A DNA stretch of 64,000 nt, taken from assembly GCF_001693435.1 (NCBI RefSeq), contig NZ_CM004509.1, positions 1,488,001-1,552,000 of the forward strand, read 5' to 3'. Source of the DNA: Gilliamella sp. wkB7 (GTDB lineage: Bacteria > Pseudomonadota > Gammaproteobacteria > Enterobacterales > Orbaceae). Positions within the stretch are counted from its first letter, which is position 1. Each line of letters opens with the position of its first letter. The notes below the pieces were generated by a model. It had not been told where the DNA came from. It made no database searches and worked only from the letters and a program-made list of their open reading frames with translations. Both the position numbers and the translations under genes were made by a program. Shown here one piece after another: positions 57,073 to 64,000 of this stretch.

Positions 57073-57264
57073 TTGAATCAGAGATTATTCCCTACATTAA
57101 AAAATCTAGCGATTGATGTAAATACACCAATTAAGCAATCGATTGTAAAAAGTGTTTATGAATTTACTATGATAGGGAATCTAAACAAAGATACTAATGC
57201 TCAGCATGTTAGTTATGAGGATGCCGATGTACTACCAAAGATAATAATCATTATTTACAAATAA
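57073..57264 (+). pseudogene. Short unassigned coding remnant
   Basis: 63 codons with a protein-like composition (FPTLKNLAIDVNTPIKQSIV, then EFTMIGNLNKDTNAQHVSYE) but only a TTG start without a ribosome binding site. Downstream 57274-57380 also has short open stretches. Probably the tail of a lost gene; no family recognised. Confidence 0.25.
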
Positions 57265-57443
57265 AAACACGTATGAATAAATTAATGATTAACATTTATT
57301 ATGATTTTGATACGGAACTCACTTTACTCCAAATGTATCATTGGATGTTGCGCAGTATATATAGAATATGAACGCATGGAGTTAATTGTCAATGGAAAGA
57401 ACTCAGACACTGATATGGACTCTAACAGTAAAACTCGCTTTGC

Positions 57444-57818
57444 TTACGTTCCTAATAAAATGTCGACTCTTTTGCTATAGTTTTTGTCTTCATCAAGCGT
57501 ATATTTATTTTTTAATAATACATTTAATTCTTCTTTATCTTTTGTATATTCTAATATCTCATTATTGTTTAGCTCTGTATTAATTTTTAAATCAGATAAT
57601 CTATTTAACAGGTAATCAGGAATAAAATTATGTTTTAAGCTTATTATTGATAAATTTTGAATAACAGCGACTAAAATCTTATTATTTTTTTTCATGCTAA
57701 TAACTAAATCTTCAAATACAGCCGGAATAGCTTGTTCAACGCTAAATCCTTCATCTATAAATTCATGATAAGATTCTATTGTTAATTTCTTTGCTTCTAT
57801 ATAGTTAATATTATGCAT
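57444..57818 (-). CDS. Small acidic protein, candidate immunity protein
   Basis: 124 residues, acidic, mainly helical, no membrane segment and no Cys (NINYIEAKKLTIESYHEFID, then EQAIPAVFEDLVISMKKNNK). Follows the Imm31-like gene on the same strand after about 70 bp. I recognise no family. Position at the end of a polymorphic-toxin locus suggests an immunity or orphan-immunity role. Confidence 0.5.
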   Translation of the reverse strand: MHNINYIEAKKLTIESYHEFIDEGFSVEQAIPAVFEDLVISMKKNNKILVAVIQNLSIISLKHNFIPDYLLNRLSDLKINTELNNNEILEYTKDKEELNVLLKNKYTLDEDKNYSKRVDILLGT

Positions 57819-57887
57819 AAATATGTTCCTTTACTATGTAAATATATTTAATTTAATATTTGGAACTATAATATCTTTTAAATAATA

Positions 57888-58109
57888 TTAATAAAAATCT
57901 TCGCGTTTAAATTGCTTTCCTGTTGGTTTTAAGTCATCTTTATCAAAATAACTGACAGTTTCTTTCCCTTTAATAACAACGCCATAACCATAAATCACAC
58001 CATCTTCTTCACTAATACCAACAACAATTCCTTTACAACCGATATATTCTTTGTGTGTACATGATGTTTGAATCTCTACTTCCGAATCAAAATCTATTTT
58101 ATTTTTCAT
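57888..58109 (-). CDS. Imm31-like immunity protein
   Basis: 73 residues, SH3-like small beta protein: GCKGIVVGISEEDG ... YGYGVVIKGKETVSYFDKDD. The pattern resembles immunity protein family 31. It begins 7 bp after the toxin-tip stop, as expected for a toxin-immunity pair. Cytosolic and acidic. Confidence 0.58.
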   Translation of the reverse strand: MKNKIDFDSEVEIQTSCTHKEYIGCKGIVVGISEEDGVIYGYGVVIKGKETVSYFDKDDLKPTGKQFKREDFY

Positions 58110-58116
58110 ACATTAC

Positions 58117-58365
58117 CTATTTATGTGTTATTTTTCCATCTAATGAAACATTTATATGTTTACCATCTCTAGAAGCCCAACCAAGCTGCTTAGAGCCTAG
58201 TTCTGATAATTGAACATCCCATTCAAATTCTTGTCCTGCTGTTCTTGAGGGACCTTTAACCCATTCATTTTCAAATTTATCTATATATCCATGATTTTTA
58301 CCTTTAAGTATTAGTATACATTGACTGCATACCCGCCTGTATATTATCAAGTGCGACAAAACCAA
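58117..58365 (-). pseudogene. Polymorphic toxin tip, out of frame with its carrier
   Basis: The useful part is about 65 residues (58117-58322): KGKNHGYIDKFENEWVKGPS ... FEWDVQLSELGSKQLGWASR ... HINVSLDGKITHK. This resembles the polymorphic toxin type 17 (Ntox17-like) C-terminal domain. It overlaps the 3' end of the carrier gene in the +1 frame and has no convincing start of its own; removing one base near ACTAATACTTAA would fuse it to the carrier. Hence a frameshifted or alternatively expressed toxin tip, retained with its immunity gene. Confidence 0.55.
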
Positions 58366-60085
58366 TTACTGCCGCTAATGGAGCTCCAATACCTGTTGCA
58401 CCGACAACACCAGCCACATATAGACTAGCTACACCACCAGCAACTTGCAATGCACCCGTAATACGCGGTAAGTTTTCAATCATTGTTTCTTTGATCTGGT
58501 CACCATAAAGGTAGCCCGTTACTCCCCCCATAATTCCACCAGTATTTATTCCAATTAATGTATTGTTAATATCTTGTTTTGTAAAAGTTGGATTGACTAG
58601 TTTAGGGAATAATTTGGCAACAAAATCCTCTTCAACTGGCTCTGCATTTAAATGCCAATATTCTGTTGCTGACCATTTAGCTGGAATTTTAACATTTACT
58701 TTACCATTGGAATTAAAACGGCCAATAAAACGATAAGCATTGTTATCGGATATAATTTCATAACGATAGTTACTATGAAGCTCAAGCTGAATATAGTCTA
58801 AAGATTTTAATTCAACATAACTATATTTTAGCTTAGTGACTTTTAGTTGATATTCACGCCGAGTTTCAACATGTCGAATCAAGCCCGGTTCACGTAACTG
58901 CTTTAAGAGTTTTATCGCCTTGAAATACAATGATTCAATTTCACTTAACTGATCTAATTGTGTATAGTATTTAACCTCTTTTTTAAGTAAGCTTTCGTAA
59001 TCATTTTCATGGCCCGTCCCATCAAGTACTAATGGTTTATTAAGATATCCATTCGCGGTGAGTGTCAATTTATTGTTATGGTAAGCATAATGTGTTTGGT
59101 CTTGACCTTCACTATGACGGATATTATGTAGTGCTTTTAATGCCTGTTTTATTAATTTTATATCTGGAAGTGCACCTTCGCTTTCATCGGCACTACAATC
59201 CCCTATACGCTGTTTTACGGTGATAAAATCCGTTTTATGAAGTAGCACTAACATTTGGTAAAAGAATACGCCAATAGTTTCATCCGGCCGAAAAGCGGAC
59301 TTATCATCAATTTTTTTAGTTTGATTATAATGCTCTGATGAAAAACTATAATTAATCAGACTTGCAAGTGCTTCATCTTGTTCAATAGTAAAGGGTGAAT
59401 TGCCTGAGCGGAGTAATTTGCTCAATTCATCAAGCCAGTTTTGTGCTAATGATTTGACTCGAAGTGATTTATCACCGCGCAGAGTTAGGTCATAATTCCC
59501 TTGTAAGCCACCTAATAAAATATGCACTTTAGGTAACACCTGATTTGATGAAAATGCATCACCATGTTTTAAAAAGATTTCCTTTGTGCTGGTTTGAGCA
59601 TTGGTGACTAATTGGTTGCTACTAGCATCAAGAATTTGTATTTGTTCAGAATGATGATTTTGTAAATTAACAATCAACCAACTATCATCTGATTCATAAT
59701 AAGACTCTTTCTTGATCACTGGTATTGAGCGATATTCATTACCAAATAAAGACGAATTATCATTATAACTATTAATCTGTGGTTGATGAATTAAGATAAC
59801 GTGTTCTTTATATAGTGCGTTGGTTAATACTTTAGCAACTATATCTGCGGATTTATGATAATAAGTTTGATAAGGTAAACCGACTTCTTGTAATACTGCA
59901 TAAAAATTCTTACAACTTTCTGGTTCATTAACGAGCTGTTTTACAATGTCACCATACTCATGGTCATAAAAATATTTAATTCGTTTAAGTTTATAGGAAT
60001 AACAACCTAACTGTTGGTTGAATAATTGATGATTATCCTCAAACTGCTGCCAATCTCTGGCAAGTATAAGTTGATATAAATACAT
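58304..60085 (-). CDS. Polymorphic toxin / T6SS effector carrier protein (N-terminal part)
   Basis: 593 residues ending in MQSMYTNT just where the toxin tip begins in another frame. The N-terminal 230 residues (MYLYQLILARDWQQFEDNHQ, LPKVHILLGGLQGNYDLTL) belong to no family I can name. Near the C-terminus a Gly/Ala-rich hydrophobic stretch (GGIMGGVTGYLYGD, then GVASLYVAGVVGATGIGAPL) is typical of the pre-toxin region of T6SS/polymorphic effectors. No PAAR or VgrG domain. Without frame correction the product would be a toxin-less carrier. Confidence 0.62.
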   Translation of the reverse strand: MYLYQLILARDWQQFEDNHQLFNQQLGCYSYKLKRIKYFYDHEYGDIVKQLVNEPESCKNFYAVLQEVGLPYQTYYHKSADIVAKVLTNALYKEHVILIHQPQINSYNDNSSLFGNEYRSIPVIKKESYYESDDSWLIVNLQNHHSEQIQILDASSNQLVTNAQTSTKEIFLKHGDAFSSNQVLPKVHILLGGLQGNYDLTLRGDKSLRVKSLAQNWLDELSKLLRSGNSPFTIEQDEALASLINYSFSSEHYNQTKKIDDKSAFRPDETIGVFFYQMLVLLHKTDFITVKQRIGDCSADESEGALPDIKLIKQALKALHNIRHSEGQDQTHYAYHNNKLTLTANGYLNKPLVLDGTGHENDYESLLKKEVKYYTQLDQLSEIESLYFKAIKLLKQLREPGLIRHVETRREYQLKVTKLKYSYVELKSLDYIQLELHSNYRYEIISDNNAYRFIGRFNSNGKVNVKIPAKWSATEYWHLNAEPVEEDFVAKLFPKLVNPTFTKQDINNTLIGINTGGIMGGVTGYLYGDQIKETMIENLPRITGALQVAGGVASLYVAGVVGATGIGAPLAAVIGFVALDNIQAGMQSMYTNT

Positions 60086-60374
60086 ATTATTACTTATAAT
60101 TTTTTATTTTTACACAAAACGGCGTAAATTTTAACATAACAATATTAAAAAAAAGAGATAAAAATTTTTTAAATAAGCTATCTATTTTTATATACTTTTG
60201 AGCGTTATTACGAAATTATTATTTTAATAAAATATGTTTAATAATGTTAAAAGCGAATATATAGATACTGTTAATTGTTTATTCAAAATTACGGAAAGCT
60301 TTAAAGTCATTTTATGAATACACGACATTATTGAACTGAATGTATTCTTTTTTCTCTTGATTTAGAGTGATTTT
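60086..60374. other. AT-rich gap upstream of the toxin carrier gene
   Basis: About 290 bp; no gene seen. Presumed promoter region of the minus-strand toxin locus. Confidence 0.35.
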
Positions 60375-60500
60375 AGTTGAACTAGGGAAAGTAGTGAAAT
60401 AAGTTTAAAGAATTATCTAAAAAGGCTTCAGACATAAAAAAAACCAGCTTTAAGCTGGTTCTTTTTTGGAATTGGTGCTTAGACAAGGAATCGAAGAGAC
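60375..60500 (-). repeat. tRNA-Phe-3'-end-like direct repeat, copy 2
   Basis: Minus strand TTCGATTCCTTGTCTAAGCA then CCA (60495-60473) matches the E. coli tRNA-Phe 3' end at 18 of 23 positions by my alignment, including GATTCC of the T-arm and terminal GCACCA. A terminator follows, and upstream GATTTTAGTTGAA matches copy 1. Same orientation as copy 1, 5.7 kb away. Confidence 0.55.
60436..60460 (-). terminator. tRNA-type terminator in repeat copy 2
   Basis: Minus strand AACCAGCTT-A-AAGCTGGTT followed by eight Ts; strong intrinsic terminator. Confidence 0.8.
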
Positions 60501-60732
60501 CTTTGTAAGTATTGGAGTTATTGGGTTGGGGGGATTTGAGGTTGTATCCGTAATGAAATTAGTTGGGTTTTAGCTTATTTTATACGCTATAATGGATGTT
60601 TTAGTTTTATCTGTGATAGCAAATATTCAAGATAAGCAACAAAATTACAATAAATGCTTTTCTAAGCAAAAAAATAATGTCGCTAGTAAGAGCAATCTGT
60701 CAGAATAACTCAACTATAAATATTCGTTCTAA

Positions 60733-60900
60733 TATTCATCATTAAAAAGTGTTAAATTGTTTGCAAATCCTACTCAAATTTGGCCTGATATAAAATCTGA
60801 ATACATCCGTTTAAAAGAAATCGCTTATGGTGATATCCCTTCTGAACAGGAGGTATTTAATATGTTAGAAAAAGTGAGAATTCAGCTAGCTAAGGTTTAG
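60733..60900 (+). pseudogene. C-terminal gene remnant
   Basis: 56 codons open from a stop at 60730 to TAG at 60898-60900, reading LFANPTQIWPDIKSEYIRLK then EIAYGDIPSEQEVFNMLEKV. Composition and codon use are protein-like and it ends in a terminator, but there is no start. Probably the 3' end of a gene removed during island turnover; no family recognised. Confidence 0.4.
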
Positions 60901-60903
60901 CTA

Positions 60904-60935
60904 GACACTGATATTATCAGTGCTATTCATTTTTA
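60904..60935 (+). terminator. Terminator of the gene remnant
   Basis: Palindromic CACTGATA-T-TATCAGTG (60906-60922) followed by a T-rich stretch, directly after the remnant's stop codon. Confidence 0.5.
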
Positions 60936-61019
60936 ATGATTTTAATAGGAAAATGTGTGGCATAAAACTAGCCTATTTTTCTATATATTTTATGTACTAG
61001 TTCAATACTTAATAGTTGT

Positions 61020-62288
61020 TTATTTTTCTAAAGCCTTACTAATAATGATATTCAATTCTTCTTCAAGCTTAGAGATTTCTATCTCTAAAACTTCACAGTC
61101 TATTTTTTTAAACATTCTCTTTATCTTTTTACTTGGATCATTAAGTTCTAAATTTAATTCTTCAGTAATTGAATTGTTTATGTCTTCCATAAATTCTGAT
61201 TCATCAAGATAAACTGTTGACCCTCTTTGTGTTTTCTCATCTATAATTACTGCACGAATTGGACAAACTTTTAGTAAATTAATAAACCGATTATCAAAAG
61301 AGACAAAAAAAGGAATATAAAAATCTGCGCCTGTGTTCATGCCAATAAGTTTTTCTAGATATCTTACAGAGAAAAGATCCCATGACATTCCTCTGATTTT
61401 CTTTAAAGAATTTTTACCTAATGTTCGTATAGGATCAAAAAAATTAAGATTAGCGTTATATTTTAAAAATTTCCATCCAAAATAAATTTCTGTTTTAGCA
61501 AAACGTCCTAACTTTTTTAATGAAAATTCTATAAGTAATCTTAATTTATCTTTGATATCAATATTTTCATTTTTCTTTAATAAGATAGATTTTAGCAATA
61601 CTGAATATAATAATTTTCTATTTGTATGAAGTTCTAAAACCGTCTCTCTATTATCATAATAAGTTGAGAAAACTTCACACGCTCTTTTCCCTGCTGATTC
61701 TCTATTTTCGGTAAAAATTGGATGATAGATATCAAAACTATTCTGATTATAGATTAAACTCTCAAAACGTTTTAATGCTCTTATTGAATTAAATGGACGA
61801 TCATTCTTTTCATCAAGGCTATCAAAATAGTTTTCAATAACAAAAAAAGAATAATCAAAATTCATACCGCCTTTATTTTTAACGAATTGAATTAATTCGC
61901 TAAACCGCAGGCTATCCTTGTCTAAAGAACCGCCATTTTCCCAAATTCTAAACTTTTCGGCGATGTTAGAATCAAAGCTAATAGAATAATCTAACTTTAT
62001 TTCAGCTTGACCTTCTTTTGTCTGTTGATAAATTTCATCAGTATAAAAAAGAAGTCCTTGTCCATAAAAAAATTTTTTTAAGTAAGGAAATTGCTCTTCT
62101 ATTGTTTTCAAAGGGTGATCTAATAATTGAGATTCCATATTTTCGGTTGAATAAATAATTTTAAGACCTTTGAAAATATCTATATTTTTTTCTATTAAAT
62201 CATTAAAGCTTTTTGATAGGCTATGATTCACTATAGCTTCAAATGCTGAATTTAATTGCATTAATCGCTCTTGTTTGCTTTCTGTCAT
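61020..62288 (-). CDS. Uncharacterised 422-residue protein beside a STAND NTPase
   Basis: Lys/Glu-rich, no signal peptide or membrane helix, no recognisable catalytic motif. Segments such as SISFDSNIAEKFRIWENGGS, FFVIENYFDSL and DPIRTLGKNSLKKIRGMSWD suggest a mixed alpha/beta enzyme-like fold; the C-terminal ~40 residues look coiled-coil (EVLEIEISKLEEELNIIISK). It is divergent from the STAND NTPase with 177 bp between starts. Its position in a defence-rich segment suggests a defence role, but I recognise no family. Confidence 0.7.
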   Translation of the reverse strand: MTESKQERLMQLNSAFEAIVNHSLSKSFNDLIEKNIDIFKGLKIIYSTENMESQLLDHPLKTIEEQFPYLKKFFYGQGLLFYTDEIYQQTKEGQAEIKLDYSISFDSNIAEKFRIWENGGSLDKDSLRFSELIQFVKNKGGMNFDYSFFVIENYFDSLDEKNDRPFNSIRALKRFESLIYNQNSFDIYHPIFTENRESAGKRACEVFSTYYDNRETVLELHTNRKLLYSVLLKSILLKKNENIDIKDKLRLLIEFSLKKLGRFAKTEIYFGWKFLKYNANLNFFDPIRTLGKNSLKKIRGMSWDLFSVRYLEKLIGMNTGADFYIPFFVSFDNRFINLLKVCPIRAVIIDEKTQRGSTVYLDESEFMEDINNSITEELNLELNDPSKKIKRMFKKIDCEVLEIEISKLEEELNIIISKALEK

Positions 62289-62465
62289 AATTGTTGTTTT
62301 GCCCTTGATCTTTTAAGCGAGAAGTAAATTATTGCAGGTAGATTGAATTATTAAAAATATTTTTAACTTGAAAATGGTTAATTTAAATATATGGAATATA
62401 GTAAAAGAAATATTCTAAACCTATCTAAAATGGTATATTTTTATATTATATCTTTTTAAATAAAA

Positions 62466-64000
62466 ATGGTCACTGAAATGGCAACTATTAATCAAATTAA
62501 GGCAAAATTACTTGAGCTTGAAGGTGGCGCATTTCAACGGCTTGGCGATCATTGGTTGCATAAGAGAGGGTATGAAAATTTAAATGCTATCGGAATGACT
62601 CAGATAAGTAATAAAACAAAAACAGGCACTCCTGATACATTGATAATACAAAATAATGGTAAATATATTTTTGTTGAATACACAACACAACAACTAACTT
62701 CCAGAAAAAAATTAGAAACAGATATAGATAAATGCCTTAATCCCCAGAAAACAGGAATTCCATTAGAAAATATTTCTGAAATTATTATATGTTATCTAGG
62801 AACCTTAACTCCCGAAGATATTTATATATTGAACGAAAAATGTATTAAACAGAATATTATTCTTAGTTTATTTAATATTGATGCAATAGCATTAAGTATT
62901 CAAAATAGTTACCCGGTATTGGCAAAAGAGTATCTTTCTTTACCGTTAGATACAGGGCAAATTCTTAGTATTGAGGAGTTCATAAAAAAATATAATTATA
63001 ATAAATTCTCAACTCCTATTATTGATTCACCTCTTTTTTTAGATGAATATTTTCACCAAGGAATAGAAGCTCTTCTTAACCAACAATTTTTACTTATATC
63101 CGGGGAAGCTGGTATAGGTAAAACACAATATAGCCTTAGCTTATTAAAAAAACTGCAAACGAGCTACCCAGACAAAAAAATATACTGTATTTTTAATAAA
63201 GGTGAAAGCTTTCTTGATGAGATAACAGCCTATTTTAGTGAGCCAGGAGACTATCTTATCTTTATTGATGATATAAATCGCCTTAATAGCAATCTGGATT
63301 ATTTACTCCATTATCTTGTCGAAAATGATGATAAACGCACATTTAAAATTATTGCAACAATCAGAAATTATGCTAAAACCTCATTTATTACTAAAATAAA
63401 ACAAATTACGACTTACCAAGAGATAACTTTAGCTAAACTGGATAAAGAACAGCTCTCCACATTGCTAAAAAAAATATTTAACATACATCATTTGGATTAT
63501 TTACAAAGAATTTGGGAAATAACTAAAGGTAACCCTCGTTTAGCTGTAATGGCCGCTAAAATTGCACTCAGAGAACAAAATCTTTCTGCTTTGTATAATA
63601 TAGCATCTCTTTACGACAGCTATTTTAGTCACTATCACCATGTTCAAATAATATTAGACAATAAAAAAACCATACTAACATCTGGGATAATTTCTCTTTT
63701 TAGAGTAATTGATTTTAAAAATGAACAACAAATACAAAGTATTCAACAGATATTTAACATTACTTTAGATGAGTTTCGAGATAATATTTCAATACTGACT
63801 CACAATGAATTGATTGACGTATTCGAAAATGAAATCATTAAAATAGCAGATCAAGTCTTAGCTACTTATTTACTTTATCATGCTATTTTTGTACAAAAGG
63901 TACTACCATTTCCTATTCTATTAGAATATTTTTCTAATCCTCAAAAAATAGGGTTATTAAATGATGCAATCGTTCCTATTATTAACGCCTTTGATCATAA
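62466..64000 (+). CDS. STAND NTPase with N-terminal nuclease-like domain (Avs-like), 3'-truncated
   Basis: The first ~510 residues of a gene that runs off the right edge. N-terminus (about 15-160): FQRLGDHWLHKRGYENLNAI, GTPDTLIIQNNGKYIFVEYT, a PD-(D/E)XK-like strand order with Asp and Glu-x-Thr in place of Glu-x-Lys. Next a STAND/AAA module: Walker A LLISGEAGIGKTQYS (about 210-224), Walker B YLIFIDDINRLN (about 262-273), sensor-like KIIATIRNYAK and winged-helix GNPRLAVMAAKIA. The C-terminal sensor repeats would lie outside the window. The layout matches antiviral STAND (Avs) proteins that sense phage proteins and activate a nuclease; whether the Thr variant is active is unclear. ATG 62466 and 62478 are both in frame without a strong ribosome binding site. 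Confidence 0.75.
   Translation, partial: MVTEMATINQIKAKLLELEGGAFQRLGDHWLHKRGYENLNAIGMTQISNKTKTGTPDTLIIQNNGKYIFVEYTTQQLTSRKKLETDIDKCLNPQKTGIPLENISEIIICYLGTLTPEDIYILNEKCIKQNIILSLFNIDAIALSIQNSYPVLAKEYLSLPLDTGQILSIEEFIKKYNYNKFSTPIIDSPLFLDEYFHQGIEALLNQQFLLISGEAGIGKTQYSLSLLKKLQTSYPDKKIYCIFNKGESFLDEITAYFSEPGDYLIFIDDINRLNSNLDYLLHYLVENDDKRTFKIIATIRNYAKTSFITKIKQITTYQEITLAKLDKEQLSTLLKKIFNIHHLDYLQRIWEITKGNPRLAVMAAKIALREQNLSALYNIASLYDSYFSHYHHVQIILDNKKTILTSGIISLFRVIDFKNEQQIQSIQQIFNITLDEFRDNISILTHNELIDVFENEIIKIADQVLATYLLYHAIFVQKVLPFPILLEYFSNPQKIGLLNDAIVPIINAFDH

Noticed and set aside
57386..57583. 65-codon plus-strand hydrophobic frame
   Set aside because: Overlaps the better minus-strand gene at 57444-57818 and is an antisense shadow of low-complexity sequence.

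Overview
The window is AT-rich gammaproteobacterial chromosome. Gene content (trehalose-6-phosphate hydrolase, a bgl-type PTS operon, RtcB/RtcR, CysJI/CysB, and T6SS cargo with VasX-like and PAAR effectors) and the low GC fit a host-associated gammaproteobacterium such as an Orbaceae member (Gilliamella, Frischella, Orbus). That placement is inferred from content only; there is no rRNA gene and no intact tRNA gene here.

Left part (1-24.4 kb): the 3' part of treC with its terminator; a DUF746/transposase-like zinc-ribbon gene; a PAAR effector with two tandem immunity-like membrane proteins; an RNA-repair locus with two different RtcB ligases around the regulator RtcR; a periplasmic gamma-glutamyltransferase; a 32-codon basic mini-gene tail-to-tail with an RloC/PrrC-like anticodon nuclease; an AraC regulator beside the wreck of an MFS exporter; a frameshifted XRE-like gene; an STY0301-like gene with a stop codon in its signal peptide; a pyridoxal kinase plus MHS transporter pair; and a complete beta-glucoside operon (EIIBCA, phospho-beta-glucosidase, BglG-type antiterminator) preceded by a CRP-like site, an antiterminator target (RAT) and its overlapping terminator.

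Defence island (24.8-35.6 kb): five tightly packed plus-strand genes encode a MORC/GHKL ATPase, a Z1 helicase-like ATPase, a DUF4420 PD-(D/E)XK protein, an AIPR protein and a GIY-YIG protein. They face a convergent C5-cytosine methyltransferase. Together they look like a MORC-Z1 type restriction-modification system. Next to it lies a phosphorothioate-DNA-dependent HNH (McrA-like) endonuclease with a small partner protein.

Sulfur block (35.8-46.7 kb): sat-cysH-cysJ-cysI and cysB on the plus strand, facing the sbp-cysT-cysW-cysA sulfate importer on the minus strand. This covers uptake, activation and reduction to sulfide, but there is no APS kinase in the window.

Right part (47-64 kb), accessory: a T6SS module (DUF4123-like adaptor, VasX/BTH_I2691-like effector, two intact DUF6708-like membrane proteins plus a deleted copy and a stub); two degenerate tRNA-Phe-3'-end-like direct repeats with terminators; between these a GmrSD-like DUF262/DUF1524 protein and a polymorphic-toxin locus whose toxin tip is out of frame, followed by small immunity-like genes; and at the right edge an uncharacterised 422-residue protein divergent from a truncated STAND NTPase with an apparent N-terminal nuclease domain (Avs-like). 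Four copies of a 27-bp IS-end-like sequence and several pseudogenes show that these regions are turning over.
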